From an uncultured Collinsella sp. (GTDB lineage: Bacteria > Actinomycetota > Coriobacteriia > Coriobacteriales > Coriobacteriaceae): a stretch of DNA of 6,045 bases. How positions within the stretch are numbered: the stretch's first letter is position 1; each line of letters begins with the position of its first letter. Shown here piece after piece: positions 1 to 6,045 of the stretch. Made by a program: the position numbers and the translations under genes. A model generated the notes under the pieces. It was not told the origin of the DNA. It was given only the letters and a program-made list of their open reading frames with translations, and searched no databases. Where the stretch lies: contig CABUBH010000070.1 in the NCBI GenBank assembly GCA_902489775.1, positions 1-6,045 on the forward strand, in the 5' to 3' direction.

Positions 1-54
1 GACGCCGCCCTCTCAAGGCGGAGATCACCAGTTCGAATCTGGTACGGGCTACCA
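1..54 (+). tRNA. tRNA-Glu (anticodon CTC), 3' part only
   Basis: This is the 3' portion of a tRNA that begins upstream of the window. A 5-bp anticodon stem (CCGCC at 5-9 with GGCGG at 17-21) encloses the 7-base loop CTCTCAA. This puts the anticodon CTC at 12-14, which reads the GAG codon (Glu). A 5-base variable loop follows, then a T arm (stem ACCAG/CTGGT at 27-31 and 39-43, loop TTCGAAT). The 3' acceptor strand is 44-50, the discriminator is A51 and the CCA end is encoded at 52-54. The D arm and 5' acceptor strand, about 22 bases, lie outside the window, so acceptor pairing cannot be checked. Confidence 0.93.
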
Positions 55-64
55 CGCATCTGAT

Positions 65-100
65 ACCCGGTCTTCTCGTGGAAGATCGGGTTTTTTATTT
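65..100 (+). terminator. Intrinsic terminator of the tRNA-Glu transcript
   Basis: An 11-bp hairpin starts ten bases after the tRNA CCA end. ACCCGGTCTTC (65-75) pairs with GAAGATCGGGT (81-91) through one G-T wobble, around the 5-base loop TCGTG. A T-run follows directly (91-96, then A, then TTT). This is a classic Rho-independent terminator. It separates the tRNA from the flippase-like gene, which therefore needs its own promoter. Confidence 0.93.
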
Positions 101-165
101 TCAAACAAACGTCTGCAATTCCCGTTTGAACCAGAGCTTTGCGTTCTGCTTATGGTCCTTACGGG

Positions 166-183
166 TACAATATCCGAGATATT
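166..183 (+). promoter_or_regulatory. Putative -10 box overlapped by a palindrome, upstream of the flippase-like gene
   Basis: TACAAT at 166-171 matches the sigma-70-type -10 consensus at 5 of 6 positions and lies 33 bases before the ATG. No good -35 hexamer is visible at 16-18 bp spacing. Overlapping the -10 is a perfect inverted repeat, AATATC-CGA-GATATT (169-183), which could be a repressor site covering the start of transcription. The -10 and the repeat are directly visible. The promoter and operator roles are inferred. A promoter is needed here because a terminator lies just upstream. Confidence 0.4.
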
Positions 184-204
184 TTGACTGTTAGAAGGAG
201 TCTC

Positions 205-1512
205 ATGACGGAGTCCTCTCAGCATACGTCTAAGCCCCAGGTCGAGGTTGAGGCCTCGGGCGGAGATGACAATAAGAGCGCACGCCGCGGCGCCATCTTT
301 ATCGGCGTCGTGCTGGTGGGTTATATCGTCTATCTGGTAGTAACCGGACAGATGGGGCAGTTCTGGGCCGCTATGTCGAGCGTCCAGGCGCCATGGCTCG
401 TTGTCGCGTGCCTCTGCATGTTCATGTATCTGTTCTTTGGCATTGTGGCCTATGCGATCGCCGTCTGGCTCGACCCATATTCGCCCGTCGGCATTCGCGA
501 CCTGATCTCGGTCGAGGCGAGTGGCATCTTCTTTGGCAACCTGACGCCCATGATGATGGGCTCGACTCCTGCCCAGATCTACCGCCTGACCAAAGCGGGC
601 CAAAATGTCGGCGAAGCCGGAGCCACGCAGTTCACGCGCTTTATCGTGTATCAGTTTGGCCTCGTTGCCTGGGGCGCTATCCTACTGCTTGCTCGCATGC
701 CGTTTTTTGCCGAGCGCTATGGCGACATGACGCTGTTGTGCGTCTTTAGCTTTGGTGGGCACTGCTGCATCTTGCTGGGCATCTTCGCCGTCGCACTCAT
801 GCCTAAGACCGTCACGCGCGTCGCCCACTGCATCATCAATTGGCTCGAGCGCATTGGTGTTTCGGCCACTAAGATCGAGGGATGGCGCACGTTTGTCGAT
901 GGCGAGATCTACTCCTTCTCCGAGAAGTTCAAGCTTTCTGCCGGACATTTTTCTTCCATGCTGCTCACCGTGTTTATCACCATGCTGCAGCTCGCGTTTT
1001 TCTATCTGGTGCCGTATTTCCTGATGCTTGCCTTTGGCCACCACGAGGTCGACTTTTTCTCGGTCATGGCCGCGAGCGCCTTTGTCCAGCTGCTGAGCTC
1101 TGCGGTTCCCTTGCCCGGTGGAACTGGTGGTGCTGAGGGCGGCTTTGCATTGTTCTTGGGTCATTTCTATGGGTCGGCTTCGACCGCCGGCTATCTGCTG
1201 TGGCGCCTCATTACGTTTATTGCGCCGACCATTTTGGCTGCGCCCCTGCTGGGCCTTAAGAGCGCCCACAACGAGAGCATCCATGCGCGCTGGGATCGCG
1301 TGATGCGCAGGCTCGGCCGCACGTCTCAGACGCCCTCTGTGGCCGCGAAGCCGCACCCCGCGAATGCTGTTACCGTTGATCCTAATAAGCACGCTCAGAA
1401 GGCTTCTGGGACCGCTAAGCCGGCTCATAAAGCCTATGTGCGCCAGACAGGCGATGGTATTCGCGTATCTCCGTCGGCACTCAATAAGAAGAAGCATCCC
1501 AAGTCGCAGTAG
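205..1512 (+). CDS. Flippase-like integral membrane protein (UPF0104 / LPG-synthase TM-domain family)
   Basis: A 435-residue multi-pass inner-membrane protein resembling the transmembrane half of MprF (lysylphosphatidylglycerol synthase/flippase) and the YbhN/AglD group. These are thought to move or handle lipid-linked substrates; the substrate here is unknown. Hydrophobic segments lie near residues 29-47, 63-88, 103-118, 145-163, 175-198, 250-277, 285-300 and 328-350. Family motifs are visible: NLTPMMMGSTPAQIYR (111-126) and VPLPGGTGGAEGGF (301-314). It lacks the cytoplasmic aminoacyl-transferase domain of full MprF, so an aminoacylation role is unlikely. Residues 355-435 form a hydrophilic tail rich in Lys, Ala and Pro, longer than usual for the family. 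I chose ATG 205 because AAGGAG (195-200) lies four bases upstream and family-like sequence begins after it. An in-frame TTG at 139 would add 22 residues but has no ribosome site and precedes the putative promoter. It appears to be monocistronic, or read with the TetR gene 116 nt downstream. Confidence 0.87.
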   Translation: MTESSQHTSKPQVEVEASGGDDNKSARRGAIFIGVVLVGYIVYLVVTGQMGQFWAAMSSVQAPWLVVACLCMFMYLFFGIVAYAIAVWLDPYSPVGIRDLISVEASGIFFGNLTPMMMGSTPAQIYRLTKAGQNVGEAGATQFTRFIVYQFGLVAWGAILLLARMPFFAERYGDMTLLCVFSFGGHCCILLGIFAVALMPKTVTRVAHCIINWLERIGVSATKIEGWRTFVDGEIYSFSEKFKLSAGHFSSMLLTVFITMLQLAFFYLVPYFLMLAFGHHEVDFFSVMAASAFVQLLSSAVPLPGGTGGAEGGFALFLGHFYGSASTAGYLLWRLITFIAPTILAAPLLGLKSAHNESIHARWDRVMRRLGRTSQTPSVAAKPHPANAVTVDPNKHAQKASGTAKPAHKAYVRQTGDGIRVSPSALNKKKHPKSQ

Positions 1513-1561
1513 GGCAGTCGTGCGTTCTTCATGATGCGGGGCATATTTGTGCTGTATGGGG

Positions 1562-1585
1562 GATAATCCTCTTACGTAGATTATC
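1562..1585 (+). promoter_or_regulatory. Candidate TetR operator overlapping a possible -10 box
   Basis: A perfect 7-bp inverted repeat, GATAATC (1562-1568) and GATTATC (1579-1585), is separated by 10 bases that contain the smaller palindrome TACGTA (1573-1578). The left arm includes GATAAT, which matches the -10 consensus at 5 of 6 positions. No convincing -35 is seen. The repeat lies 43 bases before the TetR start codon, where TetR-family repressors commonly bind to control themselves. The repeat is seen directly. Operator function is inferred. Confidence 0.45.
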
Positions 1586-1628
1586 TCTCATCTGTTGATG
1601 AATGCTCGCATATCGAAGGGACACGCCC

Positions 1629-2240
1629 ATGGCAACCAGCAAACCGCGTCTTGACCGCCGCATTGTTCGCAGCCGTAATGCCATCCTTTCCGCTTTCGAG
1701 CGCCTGCTCATGGAAAAGCCGCTGGCAGACATTACGGTGAGTGCCATCGCGCGCGAGGCCAATGTCGACCGCAAAACCTTCTACGTGCACTTCGGTACGG
1801 TTGACGGCCTGCTCGATGCCATTGCCGTCGATGTGGTGGAGATGATTGTCGACTCGGTCGAGAAAACGCTTGCTTCCATGGACGGCGACACCAACGAGCG
1901 CGCTCTGGGCGCGGCGGCGACCTTCTTTAAAACCGTTAACGAGGCACTGTGCAACAACTTGGTGCTCAATCGTCAGCTGATCGAGAACATTCCGCTCGAT
2001 GATTTTATGGCTCGTCTTCGTGCGCCGCTCGAGCACGAGATTGCCGAGCGCGATCTGCTGCCCCAAGGTCTCAAGGACGAGATGTTCGACTACTATCTGG
2101 CGTTTTTGCTGTCGGGTATTATCGGTATCTATCGCACGTGGGCGCTGTCTGACGGCTCGGTTCCTATTGAGCGCGTCTCTGAGGTCGCCAACGACCTGAC
2201 TCTCAACGGCCTGTCGAGTCTGGAATCTCGCTTGGACTAG
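1629..2240 (+). CDS. TetR/AcrR-family transcriptional regulator
   Basis: A 203-residue protein of normal length for TetR-type repressors, which bind DNA as dimers and release it when a ligand binds the C-terminal domain. The N-terminal helix-turn-helix spans about residues 14-60. It shows the pattern ITVSAIAREANVDRKTFYVHFG (35-56), and RKTFYVHF is the typical recognition-helix signature. Residues 85-203 form a helical ligand-binding/dimerisation region. Its segment YYLAFLLSGIIGIYRTWA (155-172) resembles the C-terminal domain of DhaS-like TetR regulators. ATG 1629 is preferred because GAAGGGA (1615-1621) sits 7 bases upstream. An in-frame ATG at 1602 lacks a ribosome site. The inverted repeat at 1562-1585 is a plausible autoregulatory site. 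Its target could be itself or the flippase-like gene upstream, but the ligand and regulon cannot be told. The gene ends two bases before an IS remnant and converges with the importer operon. Confidence 0.9.
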   Translation: MATSKPRLDRRIVRSRNAILSAFERLLMEKPLADITVSAIAREANVDRKTFYVHFGTVDGLLDAIAVDVVEMIVDSVEKTLASMDGDTNERALGAAATFFKTVNEALCNNLVLNRQLIENIPLDDFMARLRAPLEHEIAERDLLPQGLKDEMFDYYLAFLLSGIIGIYRTWALSDGSVPIERVSEVANDLTLNGLSSLESRLD

Positions 2241-2242
2241 GC

Positions 2243-2335
2243 CTAGTTGGGCTCGTCGGCGTGGAAATTCTTGTTCACGAGGTTCTCCGTCGCCTTGTAG
2301 ACCTCGCCGGCGTAGGAGCTGTAGCCTGAGGATCC
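2243..2335 (-). pseudogene. Remnant of an IS3-family (IS150-group) OrfB transposase
   Basis: The minus strand reads a short open stretch bounded by TAA (2336-2338) and TAG (2243-2245). It includes SSYAGEVYKATENLVNKNF and then HADEPN. This aligns without gaps, from memory, with the IS150 OrfB region just before its catalytic domain: shared pattern Y-x-S-Y-x-G-E-V-x5-N-x5-F-x-A-x2-P-N. In intact transposases this is followed by W-(V/L)-T-D-(I/V)-T-E-F, which carries the first catalytic Asp. Here the match stops at P-N, where the TetR gene's sequence begins. There is no start codon or ribosome site and no catalytic DDE residue, so it is a dead fragment. The rest of the gap up to 2352 is AT-richer and shows nothing definable. 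I could not identify terminal inverted repeats or a target-site duplication. Confidence 0.7.
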
Positions 2336-2352
2336 TTAAAATAAAGTCCAGT

Positions 2353-3534
2353 TTATCCTTCCCACTCTAATTGGGAATCCTCCGATGCGCCTTCGCACGC
2401 TCGCACGACCTCGATACCATGCGAGCGTGCGAACTCGACGAGCTCTGCGTTGCGGGCGTTTATGGTGCCGAAGGCGGCGGGGCACACAATAAGGCGCGCA
2501 CAGTGGACGAGGAGCTCTTTGGCGCGGGCTATGGTTTTATCCCCGATCGGCTCGAAGGCGCGCTCGGCCACGCATTCCGCCGCTAGGTCGCGCGCAAGCT
2601 CGCAGTCGATGTCCCCTTCGTGCAGAACGCCCGCGTAGAACGCCTTGCCCTGCCGGATGAGCTGGCGAAACACAGCTGACCCCGTACCTGCGCCGGCGAT
2701 GACGAACGTGTGCGCATCGCCGTGTGGGCGCCCAATTTCCACGCTGCCGAAGCGCTCGTTGAAGGTGCCATGTTGAAGGCCGTAGAGCTCGCCAATTGTC
2801 TCGCGCGTGAATATGTCCTCGGGTGCGCCGGCGCGGAAGACCCGGCCGTCCTTCACGCAAATCACCTTGTCGGCGCTTTTCTGCGCGAGCTCGAGTTCGT
2901 GGATGGACATGATGACAGCCACATTCCGCGATTTCGCAAGGTGGCGAAGTATTCGCAGCAGGTCGATCTGGTAGCGGATATCGAGATACGACGTGGGCTC
3001 GTCGAGCACGAGCACACGCGGATCCTGCGCGATGGCGCGTGCGAGCATGACGCGCTGGCGTTGTCCATCGCTTATCTGCATGAAGTCGCGCTCGGCGAGC
3101 TCTTCCACATGTGCGGTTTTCATTGCCTCGTCGACCCGACTATGGTCGTCGGGCGAGAGTGTGCCCATTCGCCCGGTGTAGGGATGCCTTCCCGCCTCTA
3201 CGATATCGCGGCAGGTGAGGAGCTCGGTCCGGGGTCGATCTGTCAGCATAACGGCAAGGTTCCTTGCGAACTCCGCCGTCTTCCATCGGGAAATCTCCCG
3301 TCCGTCGAGCTCGACCGCGCCGGCAAGCGGTGCAAGATGGCGTGTGATGGTTTTCAAGATGGTCGACTTGCCCGAGCCGTTCGGCCCGATGAGCGCCACG
3401 ACGTCGCCCGCGCGAACCTCCAGCTCGACGCCTTCGACTACGACCTTCTTGTCGTAGCCCGCCGACAGGTCGCTTATGCGGAAAAGCGGCGCTCCGTCAG
3501 TCTGCGTTTTGGGCCGCGGCACGAATTCCCCCAT
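2353..3534 (-). CDS. ABC importer ATPase (FepC/FecE type) with a C-terminal extension
   Basis: Cytoplasmic ATPase that powers the FecCD-type importer encoded just upstream. Its likely cargo is a ferric siderophore, heme or a corrinoid. Residues 16-255 form the nucleotide-binding domain. It has Walker A GPNGSGKST (50-58), a variant signature ISDGQRQR (154-161), Walker B VLVLDE (174-179), D-loop SYLD (182-185) and the switch His in SIHE (His212). The expected Q-loop glutamine is not evident: LAVMLTDRP (93-101) has Thr98 at about that position. At 393 residues it is well over 100 longer than typical FepC/FecE proteins (about 250-270). The extra part (about 275-382) looks like a Rossmann-like alpha/beta domain with GAGTG at 281-285, and I do not recognise its family with certainty. 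The ATG at 3532-3534 directly follows the permease stop (TAGATG), so translation is probably coupled. No good terminator is visible downstream. Confidence 0.92.
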   Translation of the reverse strand: MGEFVPRPKTQTDGAPLFRISDLSAGYDKKVVVEGVELEVRAGDVVALIGPNGSGKSTILKTITRHLAPLAGAVELDGREISRWKTAEFARNLAVMLTDRPRTELLTCRDIVEAGRHPYTGRMGTLSPDDHSRVDEAMKTAHVEELAERDFMQISDGQRQRVMLARAIAQDPRVLVLDEPTSYLDIRYQIDLLRILRHLAKSRNVAVIMSIHELELAQKSADKVICVKDGRVFRAGAPEDIFTRETIGELYGLQHGTFNERFGSVEIGRPHGDAHTFVIAGAGTGSAVFRQLIRQGKAFYAGVLHEGDIDCELARDLAAECVAERAFEPIGDKTIARAKELLVHCARLIVCPAAFGTINARNAELVEFARSHGIEVVRACEGASEDSQLEWEG

Positions 3535-4575
3535 CTACCTCACCCGCTTCTTCAACATGAGCGCGATAACCACCGGCGCGCCGAAGATGGCGGTGACAGC
3601 GCTGATGGAAAGCTCGACGGGAGAGAACAGCGTGCGCGCGATCAAATCGCAGCCCGCGCAGAAGATGGCGCCTCCCAAGAAGCACGCAGGAATCACGCGG
3701 ATGGGCTTCGACGACTTCAGCGCCGACTTAACGAGATGCGGAACCGCGATGCCTACGAACGACACCGGACCAGCGAACGCGGTCACGCAGGCGGAGAGCA
3801 TGCTCGCTAGAAGGACGAGCACCACGCGGAAGCGTGCGACGTTCACGCCGACGCTTTTCGCGTAGGCCTCTCCCAGCTGGAAGGCGGAAAGGGGCTTCGA
3901 TATCGCGAATACGCATGCGCTCACGGTGATCACCACGACCGCGATGACCGCGACGTCGTCCCAGCTCGAACCCGAGAAGCTACCCAAAGACCAGTTGTGC
4001 AGGTTCACGATGGACTGGTCGTCGGCGAAGGCGATGAGGAAGTTCGTCGCCGCCGAGCAGATGTATCCCACCATGACCCCCGCCACGATGAGCATGGCCA
4101 TGGAACTTATGCGCCGTGCGATGAGGAGCACGAAGCCGATGGTAATAAGCGAGCCCAGAAACGCTGCGGCCACCATGGCCGGCGAGGACATGGCCTGGTT
4201 CGCGCCCAGAAGCACGATCATCGTAAGCGCGACGACGAACTTTGCGCCCGAGGAGACGCCCAAGATGAACGGGTCGGCGATGGGGTTGTTGAAAAACGTC
4301 TGCAGCAGGAACCCGGAGAGCGAAAGTGCCCCGCCGAGAAGCACGGCTGAAAGCACGCGCGGCAGGCGAATCTCCCAGATGACCTGGCTTTCCATGGAAT
4401 TGGCCGCGCCGCCTGAAAGGATGCCGGGGATGTGGTCTGCGGGTACGAGCACGCTCCCGATGCACAGGTTGGCCCCGACGAGCACGATGAGGGCAACAGC
4501 GAGCAGCGCCGTCACGACGCGATACCGCGCGACGCGCCCCGATTCGTCGTATGCCATGGAAAGCCGGCTTCTCAT
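3535..4575 (-). CDS. FecCD/BtuC-type ABC importer permease
   Basis: A 346-residue polytopic membrane protein, the normal length for the FecCD family, whose members dimerise to form the pore for siderophore, heme or vitamin B12 uptake. Characteristic motifs are IRLPRVLSAVLLGGALSLSG (69-88) followed by NNPIADPFILGVSSGA (95-110), the NWSLGSFSG loop (194-202), and FAGPVSFVGIAVPHLVK (267-283), which includes the region that contacts the ATPase. Hydrophobic segments cover most of residues 20-340, consistent with about ten helices, and the chain ends in basic KKRVR. The start is uncertain. ATG 4575 lies 4 nt after the binding-protein stop but has no close ribosome site. The in-frame ATG at 4557 would remove six residues and has only a weak GAGAAG upstream. 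Coupled translation from the upstream gene fits either. It is the only permease gene in the window, so a homodimer is expected. Confidence 0.94.
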   Translation of the reverse strand: MRSRLSMAYDESGRVARYRVVTALLAVALIVLVGANLCIGSVLVPADHIPGILSGGAANSMESQVIWEIRLPRVLSAVLLGGALSLSGFLLQTFFNNPIADPFILGVSSGAKFVVALTMIVLLGANQAMSSPAMVAAAFLGSLITIGFVLLIARRISSMAMLIVAGVMVGYICSAATNFLIAFADDQSIVNLHNWSLGSFSGSSWDDVAVIAVVVITVSACVFAISKPLSAFQLGEAYAKSVGVNVARFRVVLVLLASMLSACVTAFAGPVSFVGIAVPHLVKSALKSSKPIRVIPACFLGGAIFCAGCDLIARTLFSPVELSISAVTAIFGAPVVIALMLKKRVR

Positions 4576-4579
4576 GGCG

Positions 4580-6045
4580 CTAGCCGAGCTTCCTCAGATA
4601 ATGGAAGTCGCTCGCGTCATCGCCGGTGAACGCCCCGTGCAGCTCGTCGATAATGTCGGCGGTAGAAGTCATCTGCTGGTACATGTCGGCGCTTGTGACC
4701 CAGACGTTGCCGTTCTTCACGGCTTTGAACTGCGACAATAGTGCGTTTTTGCCTACGAAGTCGTTCAAGGTGGCAACCGATTCGTCGATGGTGCCGTTGT
4801 AGACGATGATGTCGGCATCCTTCGCCGTCGCATAGAAGCGCTCCATTTCGAGCGTTACTGACGAACCTGACGTCGACGCCGTCTGTGCGTCATCGAGCGC
4901 GTAGCTGCCGCCTGCGAGCTCGATCATCTGCGCCACGTAGTCGCCCCTCCGCCGCGTGACGGCGGCCCCGTTCGAGTTATTGTAGAAATACGCCACGGTT
5001 TTACCTGACGACGCGAGCCCCGACGTTTGCTCGACGCGGGCCTTCTGCTCGTTGAACAGGTGCGCGGCCTCGTCTTCCTTGTCGAACAGGACGCCGAAAA
5101 GCTTAATCCACTCGACGCGCCCGAGTGCTTCGGGCTCGCTCGACGACTGTTCGGTGAGCACGACGAGCCCGAGCTTCTGCAGCTTTTCCTTCACATCGGG
5201 CGTGTGGTTGATCATGGTGTTTTCGATGGCGAGCGTGCAGCCCGAGGCCGATATTCGCTCGTAGTCGGGCGCGCTGTACTTGCCGCCGTAGGCGATCGCC
5301 CCACGTTCGAGCGCGCTTTTGAAGCCTGCGACCGAGCAATCGTCGGCCTTCGTGCCTGACATGATGATATTGTCGTTCGCATCGAGCGCGTCGACTAGGC
5401 ACATCGTTGCCGACGACACGAGGTACACCTTGTCGGCGGGGCGCCTTATGACCGCGATGTCGGAGCTCAACCCGTCAGGTACCTTCGCATCTTGCGGCAC
5501 CACGAGGAAGCGCTCCCCGTTCGACACGCAGATAAGCCGCAAGCCGCCTTCGAACTCGTCGACAGTGAAGTGCTTGGCGTATTCAAGCTGAAGCGCCCCC
5601 GTCGGCTCCCAGCCGCAGCCCAAATCGGCGTTGTGGAAGTCGGCCGCGGCGCTTGAAGCCGTTACCGCAGGGGAACCGCCGCTTGCATCGTCGCCCGATT
5701 TCTCCTTCATGGTGGATGAGTCGAAGTAGAGCGTGTAGTCGATGGTGTGCGGCGTCGACATGGCGACGGTCTCGGCCGACACGGCGATGTCCTCGTCGAG
5801 CGTGACGGGTATCTCGAACGTGGAGTTGCCGCCGTCGTTTACGGGCGCGTAGTCTACGCCGTCGACGGTCATCTTGTCGTAGTTCGAACTCGACCAGGTG
5901 ATGGTCGCGGTGTAGGTGTCGCCATCCTTCACAATTATGGTGGGTGAGGCGATGCTTGCGCGCCCTGACCCGCCGGAAAGCGAGACGCTCACAGTGTATT
6001 CCTGAGAGCCCGCCGTGGCACCGGTCGCGTTCGAGCTCGCACTGC
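4580..6045 (-). CDS. ABC importer substrate-binding protein with N-terminal NEAT-like domain (5' end beyond window)
   Basis: Extracytoplasmic binding protein that would capture the cargo for the permease and ATPase downstream. The frame stays open to the window edge, so the real start and an expected lipoprotein signal peptide lie outside. A GTG at 5990-5992 has an AGGA nearby, but it falls inside a predicted strand (YTVSVSLSGG) and would give no signal peptide, so I reject it as the start. Numbering from that GTG, a Ser/Thr/Ala/Gly stretch lies before it. A beta-rich domain then runs to about residue 94, with the block TATITWSSSNYDKMTVDG (28-45) and MSTPHTIDYTLYF (78-90). A Ser/Gly/Ala linker covers 95-120. 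From about 121 to 470 there is a Peripla_BP_2-type domain (siderophore/heme/B12 class) that includes GGKYSAPDYERI and ends with YLRKLG. The first domain resembles NEAT modules in strand pattern, but this is by eye. Substrate is undetermined, with iron or heme the most likely. Confidence 0.88.
   Translation of the reverse strand, partial: SASSNATGATAGSQEYTVSVSLSGGSGRASIASPTIIVKDGDTYTATITWSSSNYDKMTVDGVDYAPVNDGGNSTFEIPVTLDEDIAVSAETVAMSTPHTIDYTLYFDSSTMKEKSGDDASGGSPAVTASSAAADFHNADLGCGWEPTGALQLEYAKHFTVDEFEGGLRLICVSNGERFLVVPQDAKVPDGLSSDIAVIRRPADKVYLVSSATMCLVDALDANDNIIMSGTKADDCSVAGFKSALERGAIAYGGKYSAPDYERISASGCTLAIENTMINHTPDVKEKLQKLGLVVLTEQSSSEPEALGRVEWIKLFGVLFDKEDEAAHLFNEQKARVEQTSGLASSGKTVAYFYNNSNGAAVTRRRGDYVAQMIELAGGSYALDDAQTASTSGSSVTLEMERFYATAKDADIIVYNGTIDESVATLNDFVGKNALLSQFKAVKNGNVWVTSADMYQQMTSTADIIDELHGAFTGDDASDFHYLRKLG

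Noticed and set aside
49..603. A minus-strand frame covering the terminator and the start of the flippase-like gene.
   Set aside because: It would run through the tRNA 3' end and a strong terminator, and has no recognisable protein features.
682..1497. A 271-codon minus-strand frame opposite the flippase-like gene.
   Set aside because: It has Arg/Gln/His-rich composition, no family motif and no ribosome site. It is a shadow of the membrane protein.
1534..1544. ATGC-GGG-GCAT as a terminator after the flippase-like gene.
   Set aside because: A 4-bp stem with a 3-base loop and no following T-run is too weak.
2359..2377. Hairpin TTCCCA/TGGGAA with a 7-base loop at the end of the ATPase gene, as a minus-strand terminator.
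   Set aside because: The stem is only 6 bp and ends inside the last codons. The next minus-strand bases (GGATAAACTGGAC) are not a T-run, so termination is not supported.
2710..3810. A 366-codon plus-strand open frame opposite the ATPase and permease.
   Set aside because: It is antisense to genes with complete ABC motifs, shows no recognisable domain and spans two real genes. High GC content creates such shadow frames.
3926..4741. A 271-codon plus-strand open frame opposite the permease.
   Set aside because: Its Met/Ser/Thr/Ala-biased sequence is the complement of membrane-helix codons, and the permease on the other strand is unambiguous.
5990..5992. GTG as the true start of the substrate-binding protein.
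   Set aside because: The frame is open for at least 17 further codons to the window edge, the GTG lies inside a predicted beta strand, and the secreted protein would lack a signal peptide.
1..6045. CRISPR arrays, tandem repeats or a novel defence system.
   Set aside because: No regularly spaced repeats are visible and every sizeable frame is explained by membrane, regulatory or importer genes.

Overview
The window looks like chromosomal DNA of a high-GC anaerobic actinobacterium of the class Coriobacteriia. A Collinsella-like host is my best guess, from the style of the flippase-like and TetR proteins and the CCA-encoding tRNA-Glu. This is judged from memory of families, not from a search.

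Left part (1-2240, plus strand): the 3' end of a tRNA-Glu(CTC) gene and its intrinsic terminator. Next is a polytopic membrane protein of the UPF0104 / LPG-synthase-TM 'flippase-like' family (205-1512) with an unusual basic C-terminal tail, then a TetR/AcrR-type repressor (1629-2240). Each of these two genes is preceded by a short perfect inverted repeat at or near its putative -10 region. These repeats are candidate operators.

Junction (2241-2352): no intact gene. It holds a roughly 31-codon minus-strand remnant of an IS3-family (IS150-group) OrfB transposase, cut off abruptly at the end of the TetR gene.

Right part (2353-6045, minus strand): a compact three-gene ABC importer operon of the iron-siderophore/heme/cobalamin class. 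Transcription order is substrate-binding protein (4580-6045, its 5' end beyond the window), FecCD/BtuC-type permease (3535-4575) and FepC/FecE-type ATPase (2353-3534). Spacing is 4 nt and 0 nt, so the genes are probably translationally coupled. Two proteins carry extra domains. The binding protein has an N-terminal beta-rich domain that resembles a NEAT domain but lacks an obvious Tyr ligand pair. The ATPase has a C-terminal alpha/beta extension of about 110 residues with a GxGxG motif. The cluster looks more GC-biased by eye than the left part and abuts an IS scar, so it may have arrived by transfer or rearrangement. Its substrate cannot be fixed from sequence alone.
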